Positions 26,052 through 36,709 of a stretch of 64,000 nt of DNA are shown here, in pieces. Numbering within the stretch: the stretch's first letter is position 1; every line of letters begins with the position of its first letter. The notes under the pieces were generated by a model. It had not been told where the DNA came from. It worked only from the letters and a program-made list of their open reading frames with translations, and ran no database searches. A program made the translations under genes and the position numbers. Where the stretch lies: NCBI RefSeq assembly GCF_017654505.1, contig NC_054538.1:55804184-55868183 (forward strand), written 5' to 3'. The stretch comes from Polyodon spathula (taxonomy: Eukaryota > Chordata > Actinopteri > Acipenseriformes > Polyodontidae).

Positions 26052-26885
26052 CAACACAAAAATAGGAGTGGCAAACACTCAAAATGATCTAGACAAGATT
26101 CAGAACTGGGCAGACAGATGGCAAATGACATTTAATAAAGAAAAGTGTAAGGTACTGCATGCAGGAAGGAAAAATGGGCATTATCATATGGGAGATACTG
26201 AAATTGAAGAAGGAAAAAGGCCTAGGAGTTTTTGTTGACTTAGAAATGTCTTCATCTAGACAATGTGGGGAAGCTATAAAAAAGGCCATCAAGATGCTCG
26301 GGTATATTGTGAAAAGTGTTGAATTTAAATCAAGGGAAGTAATATTAAAACTGTGCACTGCATTAATTAATTAGTAAGACCTCATCTTGAATATTGTGTT
26401 CAGTTCTGGTCACCTCGCTACAAAAAGGATATTGCTGTTCTACAAAGAGTGCAAAGAAGAGCAGCCAGAATTATTCCAGGTTTAAAAGGCATGTCATATG
26501 CAGACAGGCTAAAATAATTGAATCTATTCAGTCTTGAACACAGAAGACTATGCGGCGACCTGATTCAAGCATTCAAAATTCTAAAAGGTATTGACAGTGT
26601 CAACCCAAGGGACTTTTTCGACCTGAAAAAAGAAACAAGGACCAGGGGTCACAAATGGAGATTAGACAAAGGGACATTCAAAACAGAAAATAGGAGGCAC
26701 TTTTTTACACAGAGAATTGTGAGGGTCTGGAACCAACTCTCCAGTAATGTTGTTGAAGCTGACACCCTGGGATCCTTCAAGAAGCTGCTTGATGAGATTC
26801 TGGGATCAATAAGCTACTAACAACCAAACAAGCAAGATAGGCTCAATGGCCGCACCTCATTTGTAAATTTTCTTATGTTCTTAAA
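26052..26885 (+). mobile_element. CR1-type LINE, 5'-truncated copy
   Basis: Closely matches the 3' end of the longer CR1 at 35917-36776 in this window. It encodes a broken RT tail including NDLDKIQNWADRWQMTFNKE and, in a later frame (26518-26820), LFSLEHRRLCGDLIQAFKIL through to GSISY and a stop. It ends in the 8-bp tail motif TTCTTATG. It is truncated inside reverse transcriptase, with a roughly 20-bp deletion near 26082 and frameshifts. Same orientation as SIPA1L2. Confidence 0.88.
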
Positions 26886-28069
26886 TAATTACAATGCAAA
26901 ACAATTTCTCCCAAGAAGATGACTACAAGATGTGCAGTACTGGGTATTACTGTATCGTGATTTTTCTCTCTGCACACTGTCTCTTCTCCCAACTTAATAA
27001 ACATCTCCAGTTCCATTTCTTATTCTAATACGGAGAACCAAAGTTGACAGAGCAGAGGGCTGCATAGCAAGGCTACTGTGGGACTGTGGGCTGCAATGTG
27101 ACCAAATTGCATGGATTGCAAATGTTCTTTTTCAACTGCATTTATTTGTGTTGCCAGCCATTTCAATATTTCAGTTTAATACATTACAAGCTTAAAAAAT
27201 AACCGTAAACCATTTCTTAGTATTTACTCCCTCTGTCAATAACTTGTAAAAACATTAACATGTATTCTTGTTGCCTGTGACAACAACACTCAGTTCAATA
27301 AATTAAAATTATCAAATCATTGACTACAACAAGTAGCACGGTATGTAAGTTGTCTCTGGCCAGGGTTGAGTTATCGCAAATAAGCAATGCTGTACCCACC
27401 GCCTCAACAAAAATCAATTGTATCTTAAACTTTAAAGGAGAGTAAGTTATGTCATTATTTTAGAAAAAAATATTGCTGCATTGTTGTTTTTTTTTGCAAA
27501 ATAAAGCGTTCAAGTGTATGACCCATAGTTTCGAGGGTGATTATTTTTTCCTCGATGATATATATGCTGATACTGTAACTGAACTCAGTTTTCTAACTAT
27601 TTTCGTGGCAGTAGCTTCAATCATTTTATTAATTATACAATAGATTTAATTGTGTGTTTCTATGAAGTCTCTTGAGGCTTTATTAAAAAAAAAAAATCAT
27701 CGGGCAAAAAATGTATCTTAACATTTGAAAACGTGTTCCAAATTCCTTTATGGTTATTTGAAAAGCTTTCAGTCAGGTATCCAGCAGACTGATTTAAAAT
27801 GGATATGCCATTCACTGTTTTAAGAAGTAGAATTTTCACAAATGCATATATTATGATTTGAACTTCTGAGTGTACGTGTGCACATCTCATTGTACTTATT
27901 ATGTAATATAGAATACAGTTGGATGTGTAAATTGGGTTAAATGAAGACATTCAAATTGCATTTTTTTTTTTTTTTTTAACTAGGTTGTAACCTTGTGCAT
28001 TAGTTTAAAATGGGAACAGTCTTTATTTTGGTAACTAAAATATCTTTCTTTCTCTCTCTCTCTCTACAG
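26886..28069. other. Upstream intron next to first coding exon
   Basis: AT-rich with poly-T at about 27961-27977, ending in the polypyrimidine tract (CTTTCTCTCTCTC) and acceptor of the first coding exon. No gene seen. Confidence 0.6.
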
Positions 28070-29825
28070 AGCCTGCAAAGAAATACCTGTCTTCAATTCT
28101 TCTGAACTTGCCTTAGAGTATGAAATGTGTTCGTCCAATCCCAGAATAAATCAACATTTAAATACAAGTTATTTTCTGTGACCATCAAGTGCTTTTCTGT
28201 CTATCCTGCAGGCCTGTTTTAAAAAAGATGATGGACTTGTAGTGTTACTACTTTTATTTAGCTACATTTACTGTGTAGCAAAACAATGCTGTCTTCTTCA
28301 CTCCCTTAATGCTGCTAAATGAATGAATGATGGCAATGCAATGAAGAGTGATTCCTCAACAAGGTGCCTGCTTTCCCTTGAAGGGGTATGAGTGATCCAA
28401 GTCTTAGACTGGCAGACCTAACCCATTCAGCTGGTGTTTCGGGAGGATTCATGGACGACTCAATAAATATGCAGGCGGATGACCTGTTTGCTAGAAAGTT
28501 TAAAGCTTTGAACGGTAACATGGGACCTCCGTCTTTAAATACACAGGGGAAATCTGAAGCGCCAGCTATGCCTAAAATGGGGGTACGAGCAAGGATTTCG
28601 GAGTGGCCTCCTAGGAAGGATGGTTTGGAAGGCAGACCTCCACCAAACTATGAAAGTTTAATGTTAGGGTTCCACAATGGACAGATTGACCAAGATGTGG
28701 GCTCAGTTAGCGAAAGAAGCCAGGAGGTATCTATGGATGTAGACTTTGCAGAGACCCAATATGCTTTAGGTGATGTTTTCAACAGATCTCCTCTAAAGGG
28801 GCTCCATCCTATCCGGCAAAGAAGTAACAGTGATGTCACCATTAGTGATATAGATGCAGAAGATATCCTCGACCAAAATGCTGTGAACCCGAACACAGGG
28901 GCCTCTCTCCACCGGGAATATGGAAGCACGTCTTCAATTGACAGGCAGGGCTTGTCTGGTGAGAGTTTTTTTGCGATGCTGAGGGGATATCAGGTTGATA
29001 GTCATGAACATCGAACCATGCTGCCGTTGGGATTTCCTGAACTTCTACACTATGACTCTTCTTTCTCCCCAAGTCTTCAAACTGCAGCACAGATTTCCAG
29101 AGGAGAATTTGTCAAGATCGCTGGGTATGATTATGTGGATAGTTCGTTGCTGTATAGCAGAGAAAGAGAGAAATTCTTTAAGCGGAGATTGAAATCTGAA
29201 ACAGTGGAGACCTCTCTGTTCCGGAAGCTGCGGACAATAAAAAGTGAGCATGACAGTTTAAGGTTCTCGACTGAACAAGATGACTGCAGACTGGACAGGC
29301 TTGGGCGACCGCTGAGCTTTCAGAAATGTTTTGCACACTACGACGTCCAGAGTGTTTTATTCAACATTAGTGAAGCTATGGCTAACCGAGCTAACCTTGG
29401 GAAAAGAAAAAACACCACTACTGGAGCTTCTGCAGCATCACAGTATCAAGCTGCAGGGGGTGCTCCAGGGCTTTGTGAGTCCCCATTGGGGAGCAGAGAA
29501 GACCTAAACTCAAAAGAGAACTTGAATGCAGATGAAGGGGACGGCAAAAGCAACAGCTTGGTTCTTAGCTGCCCCTACTTTCGCAATGAGATTGGAGGTG
29601 AAGGAGAAAGGAGGATTTCATTATCCAGGGCTAATTCGGCTACCTATGCTGGCGAGAACTGCTCCTTTGAGTCCTCCCTTAGCTCTCACTGCACCAACGC
29701 TGGTGTGTCTGTGCTTGAGGTGCCAAGGGAGAACCAGCCTATTCACCGGGAAAAAGTGAAACGTTACATTATAGAACATATTGATCTTGGCGCATACTAC
29801 TACCACAAATACTTCTACGGCAGAG
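28070..29825 (+). CDS. SIPA1L2: SIPA1L2, first coding exon (5'UTR 28070-28387; codons 1-479)
   Basis: SIPA1L2 is a Rap GTPase-activating protein of the SPAR family, linked to the actin and postsynaptic scaffold. This exon starts after a pyrimidine tract and CTACAG at 28069. It has 318 bases of leader, starts at ATG 28388 (G at -3) and ends at a GTAAG donor at 29826, leaving one base of a split Glu codon. Visible motifs are a basic PKMGVRARISEWPPRK block (residues 62-77), a Ser-rich RQRSNSDVTISDID block (143-156), LHREYGSTSSIDRQGLSGE (174-192), CFAHYDVQS (314-322) and CPYFRNEIGGEGERRISLSR (395-414). The wording fits SIPA1L2 better than SIPA1L1 or SIPA1L3, for example the MSDP start and the DAEDILDQNAVNPNTG block. 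Family members carry a Cys three residues before C314; here that position is F311. The reading frame runs on 18 codons past the donor to a stop, as expected for intron read-through. Confidence 0.97.
28323..28391 (+). other. uORF ending on the SIPA1L2 start codon
   Basis: A 22-codon upstream ORF starts at ATG 28323. Its TGA (28389-28391) shares bases with the main ATG at 28388, giving an ATGA overlap. Other short uORFs sit at 28120, 28125, 28228 and just before 28323 in the same leader. Seen directly. A translational role is inferred: termination there would place ribosomes exactly on the main start. Confidence 0.6.
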
Positions 29826-32547
29826 GTAAGGTTTATTTTATTTTGATTGCATCCAATCATTTAAAACAAAGTTCCTATTAAAAGATGATTCCACTTTTAC
29901 CAAGTTAAATTACATTTTGCTCAGTGATGTTCACTAAAACATCAATATAAACTAAAGGGATGAAATTAAAATCTTTCATGTAGTGCCAGTAGCTAAACCA
30001 GCTTAACTTTACCCAGCTACTGTACTAAAGAGGCTGTTTGCTGTTTCATAAGGCCACCAATGATCGTTTCTCTTAGCCGCATTGTGTACAGAAAGATACA
30101 TTGGATCAAGTACTGCAGAATGTTTCATTGCAGCTGTTGGTCTGAGTGTGGAGGAGCTGCTTGTAATAAAACCTTATGACGATTGTTGTGATTCCTGTGG
30201 TCTTAATTTAAAGGGACCTTTAAAAAAGAAAATAAATGAATGCGCATATGGCAAGTTTTACCAAACATAACTCTTCATGGGGATATTTCACATCTACTTA
30301 ACAAATATAATAAAGGTTTATGATTTTTTTGAAATTTTTTGTACTCAACATTTTGTCGTGTAAAAATGTAAAGCAAAAAAAAAAAATTAAATAGCAGCAC
30401 CAGTCTTTTGGCACTGTATGTGATAATTAAACTCATTATGCATTTTAGGTGTACAATGAAGGTTGGAAACTTGCTACTGTAATTCTTTTTTCTGCAACTC
30501 TTTTGTTAAATGCATGACACAATGTGAATCTATCTCTACATCTGTCATTTTTGTGCAGTACAGTATTTGATGTGTACTCCACAGCTTTGTTAGAAAGCTT
30601 GCTGAATTGGAGTGTGTGATATTTAGGTATTAGTGTAGATAATGGAAAGGGAATTTACCTTCAAGCAGAATTAAGGTCTTATCCCGTATAATCAAACGAC
30701 ACACCCTAAACCAACAGCAAAAATGCATATTTCCTTTGGCACCTGTCTCGTACAATTGATCTGAAAGGAGCTGAGCCACCAGGAACTCGGAATGTAAAAA
30801 TTGAACTCGTCTGGATTCTCTTCGATGTCATGTCAGTTATGACCTAACCTTCTGTCAGCAGACTTCAGTGGCACTCGCTGGAAAGTGCTTATATCTAAGC
30901 CACATAACCTTTATTTATTTCTATGATGGTTAACAATCATAAATATACTGTACCATTTGTTTTTACTTTCAAATAACTCCACTACAAATAGCAGTTCTGT
31001 TAACCAGTCCTAGTCTTGGGTAAAACATTATTATTTATTTATTTATGTATGGATGGATGTATGTATTTTTTTTTTTTTTTTAATGTACTTCTGTATAATA
31101 CACTGAAGCTATTAAAAAAGTTACAGTTCGGTTGACTTTAAGAACATACTAATTTAATGTTAATGTTACCAAATGAGAACCAGAGATCCTACAGTTGGAT
31201 CATTGTGAAACGGAATGTTTAGTTCCCCAATATGAATCTGTAGCCCTAGATATTAGAGTATTCTGTAAACAGCAAATAGTGGTCTTGCAATACAGACGCA
31301 GAGATTTTTAAAATATTTTTTCATGTGGGACCCGGCAGTGATTTGTACCCCTTTCCTAGAGCTGAAGCTGTATTTTTAGATTGTGATTTAAACATCATTT
31401 TATGAAGATTAAGGATCAACATTGGCTTTCCAAACTCGGGGTGGGGGGGTAGGGGAAACTGTTCTCAAATAAACAGATATAAGATGTAATGTCTATCTGG
31501 AGCTATTTATTACTGTTTATTATTTATTACTCACTGAATTAACTTAATATTGTACAGTAGCTTAAAATCAGGAATGGTAATGTACGGTATGTTTTGACGA
31601 AACTGAAAACTTGCTTTTCAGCAATGTGGTGTCTAAAGCATACAGTCTTACTTGCATTTTCTCAGTAATGCACTCCTTGCATAGAATGAACTGGACACAT
31701 GTATTGTGGGTTGTAATATAAAGAAAACCTCCAATTTAGCTTTAATTGATAACTCCTCAACCATACATTCTTTCACTATTTTACTGCTAATGAGTGAATT
31801 TCACTCATTTTACAGTATATGCACACAGTCAAGATACTACTGAGGGTAGAGGACATAACAGGACATATATTAATATAAAATATGGAAGACTAAGAATTCT
31901 GACCCAGTAGTTCTGGAAAAGGGATGCTTGGACCTGGTTACTGTGAAATTGTCTCTCTGTCCCCTGCTGTGAAATCACCTTTGGTCTAATGCATTGATTT
32001 AAAAACCCAGCAGCAGTCAGCCTCTGCTGTTTGTGAGTAAACCTGTTAGTCATTTGCTTATTTACACATTGTTCAGTGCCTTTAGTATCTAAACAAAGTA
32101 ATGAGATCATGCTTTTTTAAAATTTTTGTATTAGTGCAACGAATCAGAAATGTGTGTAATGCAGCCGCACATATTTTATTTTTTTAATGATTATGTGAAC
32201 TTACTGTAAAATCAATTTGTTTTGGATCTGGAGATTTCTCTCGCATACTGTATATAGTCCAGTAAATCCTGCATCTGATGGCTGTCAATGTACTGTAGAT
32301 TTTTTTTTTCTTGCCTCTACAGATGTGCGCACTGGTTAGATTAATTGCAGTGTGCCTGTCATGCAACCTCTGTCCCTTCACCCTGAGGCAGGGTGACTCA
32401 TTGTTTTAGTGGAGCACACTTGCTGTATGGTATTGTGTTATTGGAATTAGTGGTTGTTTATCATGCATTGTTGTTGGTTGCAAACGATAAAACAAATGTA
32501 CTGTAACCTGTCTGGCTTGGAGGCTAACTACAGCGACAGTGAGTGGA

Positions 32548-32883
32548 AGCGACAGCGAGTGGGAGAAGTACAGGCGTGGAAAAGTACAGAGCAGTTTAGA
32601 AGCAGTAAGGACAAATTGCATCTTGAATTGCTTTAATCAGAAAACAGAGGACACTGGGGAAACACAGTAGCAGCTCAAAGTCAAACAGCCGCGTGTGTTT
32701 TTCTGATAACAAACAAGCTGAAACTCGGAGCAGCTGATTCTAATTTAGCGCCCTTCTGAGACACGGACGAGGGGAGGAGCCAACAACACAGCAGAACAAC
32801 GCAGTTAAATGAGGCAGTCTTCCCAGCGACAGCGAGTGGGAGAAGTACAGGCGTGGAAAAGTACAGAGCAGTTTAGAAGCAGT
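32548..32883. repeat. 59-bp direct repeat in CR1 5'UTR
   Basis: An identical 59-bp block (AGCGACAGCGAGTGGGAGAA and following, to TTTAGAAGCAGT) occupies 32548-32606 and 32825-32883, 277 bp apart. A shorter 16-bp cousin, AGCGACAGTGAGTGGA, precedes the first copy at 32532. The spacing suggests a 277-bp tandem promoter monomer truncated upstream. Confidence 0.9.
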
Positions 32884-32934
32884 TTGAAAGCAGGCTGACG
32901 GCTGCAGAAGAAACTAAACTTCAAAAAAATCAAC

Positions 32935-33866
32935 ATGGTCTTCAAGCCAGTAATCTGTGACACCTGCTTGATGTGGAAAATCCGAGAAAACCCAGCGGAG
33001 CTAAACCAAGTGTGCGTAAAGTGCCGCACGATCCAGGATTTGCATAAATTAGTAAGTATGCTAGAAATGGAGCTGGAAGAAGTGAGACAGCAACAGGATC
33101 TTGAGGAACTGGCACACCCACAATTCATGGAAGTCTGCATCACCCCTAACAGACTGAAAGCCACCAGGGAGATAGAAGGTCAGAACAGCTGGGTTCAGGT
33201 AGGCAGAAGCAGGGAAAAAAAGAAACTTCGTCAAACACAACCACCAGAAATCAAAACAACCAACAAATTTGAGTCACTTCAGAATTTTGATGAGCAGAAC
33301 CAACAACAAGAGAATGAAAGGAACAACATCCAGGACCCCTTGACAGTGGTGACCAGACAGCAAAAAGAAGGGAGGTCATGATTGTTGGGGACTCCATATT
33401 GAGAAACACAGCAAGTTCAATTCGCAGTTTGGACCCCCTTACTACAACAGTGTGCTGCCTTCCGGGAGCCTCGGTCAAGCACATCACTGAGAATGTGGAC
33501 AGGCTCCTAGAACGAACAGGAGACAACCCGGTAGTAGTCGTCCACATCGGTACAAACAACATTGGAAGAGACAGACCAAAATCCCTGCAAAACAAATTCA
33601 GAGAGCTAGGAAGGAAATTAAGAGAAAACCAAAACAGGTATTTTCTGGTATACTATCGGCACCTTGCAAAGGACCATATGGACAGCTGGAAATAATGGTG
33701 CACCAAGATGTGGTGCACACGGGAAGGCTTCACCTATCTTGATCATTGGACCACATTCTACAACGAGGACTATCTGTATAGACGGGATGGACTGCACTTA
33801 AATAACAAGGGAACCAGTCTACTTGGAGAAAAGATCCTTGAGCAGGTTCAGAAGCATTTAAACTAG
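32935..33866 (+). pseudogene. CR1 ORF1 (zinc motif + SGNH esterase), frameshifted
   Basis: 32935-33381 has C8-x2-C11-x15-C27-x2-C30, then a Glu/Gln-rich coiled-coil-like stretch (residues about 36-58). A frame change where TGA overlaps ATG (33378-33381) leads into an SGNH-hydrolase domain with GDS in MIVGDSILRN (block I) and HIGTNN (block III), reading to 33695. A second frame change leads to YRRDGLHLNNKGTSLLGEK, with the catalytic Asp-His pair in DGLH, ending at a stop at 33864-33866. CR1 ORF1 proteins with this esterase are thought to act in RNA/lipid binding during retrotransposition. Two frameshifts mean it cannot be made as one protein. Confidence 0.8.
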
Positions 33867-33959
33867 AAAGGAAGGGGGGAGAAATCAACAAAAAAACAGA
33901 AGGGAGACCGCATCAAAACAAGAACAACAACTCAGGTAAGACAACCATTAAATGTATTT

Positions 33960-36709
33960 ATCTAAATGCTAGAAGTATCAGAAACAAACTTCTAGAACTT
34001 GAAGCTACTGCACTAACAAGTAACTATGATGTGATAGGTGTTACAGAAACGTGGTTGTCTGAGAGTGATGGGGACGAATATAATATTTGTGGGTATACAA
34101 TGTATAGGAAAGACAGGCAGGACAGAAGAGGAGGAGGGGTAGCGCTATACATAAGAAACAGTCTTGAAGCCCAGGTGTTAAACCTGGACAAAGAAAATAA
34201 AACCAAATCAATATGGGTCAGAATAACGGACAAAAATTCAAAGGGCATAATAATAGGAGCATGCTATAGACCGCCAGATTCAGACGGTGAGCAAAATAAT
34301 CTGTTATACAATGACATTAGAAATGCGTGTAGCAAAGGAGATGCCATACTAATGGGGGATTTCAACTTCCCCCAAATAAAATGGGAAAACCCGGTTGGTA
34401 GCACGAAGGATGAAATAGAAATGGTTGAAATGACAAATGACTGCTTCCTAACACAATTTGTCAAGGCACAGACTAGAGGGGAGGCATGCCTTGATTTAGT
34501 CTTTTCAAATAACGAAGATAGAATAACTAAAACAGAGGTCAGAGAACCACTGGCAAACTCAGACCACAACATGGTCTCATTTGAAGTGTTTTTTAAAACC
34601 CCAAAAGTAATGACTAAAGCTAAGGTTTACAATTTTAGAAAAGCAAACTATGAAGGTATGAAACAGAGACTAACAGAAGTAGATTGGAGTAAAATAGAGA
34701 AAACACCCACAGAAGAAGGATGGTTGTTCTTCAAAAATGTAGTACTAGAGGCGCAAAACAATTACATCCCTAAAGTAGACAAATCTAAATGTAAAACTAA
34801 ATTGCCAAAATGGTTTAATAGATCAATTAAAAAAAATATTCAGCGAAAAAAGGCACTTTACAGAGCATTAAAAAAGGACCAAAAAGAAAGTACGCAGAAA
34901 GAGTACACAGAACTGCAAACGCAAGTCAAAAAGGAAGTTAGAAAGGCCAAGAGAGAAATAGAAATGAACATTGCTAAGGGAGCTAAAACCAATTCCAAAA
35001 TGTTTTTCCAATATTACAACAGCAAGCGAACATTCAAAGAGGAGATTAAATGTTTAAGAGATACAAATGGCAAAATTGTAGATGAAGAAAAAAAAATAGC
35101 AAATATATTAAATGATTACTTTTCACAAGTTTTTACAAAGGAAGATACTGACAACATGCCCCACATGTCATACAGTTCCTATCCAGTTTTAAATAACTTT
35201 AGCATAACTGAGGCAGAAGTGTTAAAGGGACTAGGAGCTCTTAATATAAACAAATCCCCTGGGCCGGATGAGATCCTCCCAGTTGTACTCAAAGAAATGA
35301 AAGAAGTAATTTACAAACCGCTAACCAAGATCATGCAGCAGTCTCTTGACACAGGGGTGGTACCGACAGACTGGAAAATTGCAAACGTAATACCGATCCA
35401 CAAAAAGGGAAACAAAACTGAACCAGGTAACTACAGACCAGTAAGCCTGACTTCTATTATATGCAAACTTATGGAAACTATAATAAGATCCAAAATGGAA
35501 AATTACCTATATGATAACAGGGTCCTGGGAGACAGTCAACATGGTTTTAGGAAAGGGAGATCGTGTCTAACTAACTTGCTTGATTTTTTTGAGGATGCAA
35601 CATCGATAATGGATAATTGCAAAGCATATGACATGGTTTATTTAGATTTCCAGAAAGCGTTTGACAAAGTCCTGCACAAAAGATTAATTCTCAAACTGAA
35701 CGCAGTTGGGATTCAAGGAAACGCATGTACATGGATTAGGGAGTGGCTAACATGTAGAAAACAGAAAGTACTGATTAGAGTTAAAACCTCAGAATGGAGT
35801 GTGGTAACCAGTGGTGTACCACAGGGATCAGTATTAGGTCCTCTGCTATTCCTAATCTACATTAATGATTTAGATTCTGGTATAGTAAGCAAACTTGTTA
35901 AATTTGCAGATGACACAAAAGTAGGAGGAGTGGCAAACACCCTTACAGCAGCAAAGGTCATTCAAAATGATCTAGACAAGATTCAGAACTGGGCAGACAC
36001 ATGACAAATGACATTTAATAGAGAAACGTGTAAGGTACTGCACGCAGGAAATAAAAATGTACATTATAAATATCATATGGGAGATACTGAAATTGCAGAA
36101 GGAATCTATGAAAAAGACCTAGGAGTTTTTGTTGACTCAGAAATGTCTTCATCTAGACAATGTGGGGAAGCTATAAAAAAGGCTAACAAGATGCTCGGGT
36201 ACATTGTGAAAAGTGTTGAATTTAAATCAAGGGAAGTAATGTTAAAACTGTACAATGCACTAGTAAGACCTCATCTTGAATATTGTGTGCATTTTTGGTC
36301 ACCTCGCTATAAAAAAGATATTGCTGCTCTAGAAAGAGTGCAAAGAAGAGCGACCAGAATTATTCCGGGCTTAAATGGCATGTCATATGCAGACAGGCTA
36401 AAAGAATTGAATCTGTTCAGTCTTGAACAAAGAAGACTACGTGGCGACCTAATTCAAGCATTCAAAATTCTAAAAGGTATTGACAGTGTTGACCCAAGGG
36501 ACTTTTTCAGCCTGAAAAAAGAAACAAGGACCAGGGGTCACAAATGGAGATTAGACAAAGGGGCATTCAGAACAGAAGATAGGAGGCACTTTTTTACACA
36601 GAGAATTGTGAGGGTCTGGAATCAACTCCCCAGTAATGTTGTTGAAGCAGACACCCTGGGATCCTTCAAGAAGCTGCTTGATGAGATTTTGGGATCAATA
36701 AGCTACTAA
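33960..36709 (+). pseudogene. CR1 ORF2 (endonuclease-reverse transcriptase), one nonsense codon
   Basis: A continuous frame runs from YLNARSIRNK (about 33958) through the AP-type endonuclease. Its motifs are GVTETWLSESD, ACYRPPDSDG, GDFNFPQIKW and SDHNMVSFE. The reverse transcriptase follows with IPIHKKGNKTEPGNYRPVSL, YLDFQKAFDKV, GVPQGSVLGPLLFLIYIND and the catalytic FADD. A single TGA at 36002-36004 interrupts it where the truncated copy at 26 kb has TGG (Trp). The frame then continues unshifted to the stop after GSISY at 36709. The initiator is unclear because the frame is open further upstream. It would be about 900 residues, typical for the family. Confidence 0.9.

Noticed and set aside
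25825..26238. 137-aa + strand ORF
   Set aside because: Its second half is the truncated CR1 reverse transcriptase tail. The first half is chance open frame in flanking DNA.
30082..30270. 62-aa ORF with CDSCGLN motif
   Set aside because: It lies inside the first coding intron, is isolated, has no splice context and has no recognisable family.
33378..33381. ATGA overlap in CR1 ORF1 as programmed stop-restart
   Set aside because: Protein continuity across the point, with GDS esterase sequence directly following, and a second frameshift further on make ordinary decay the simpler reading.
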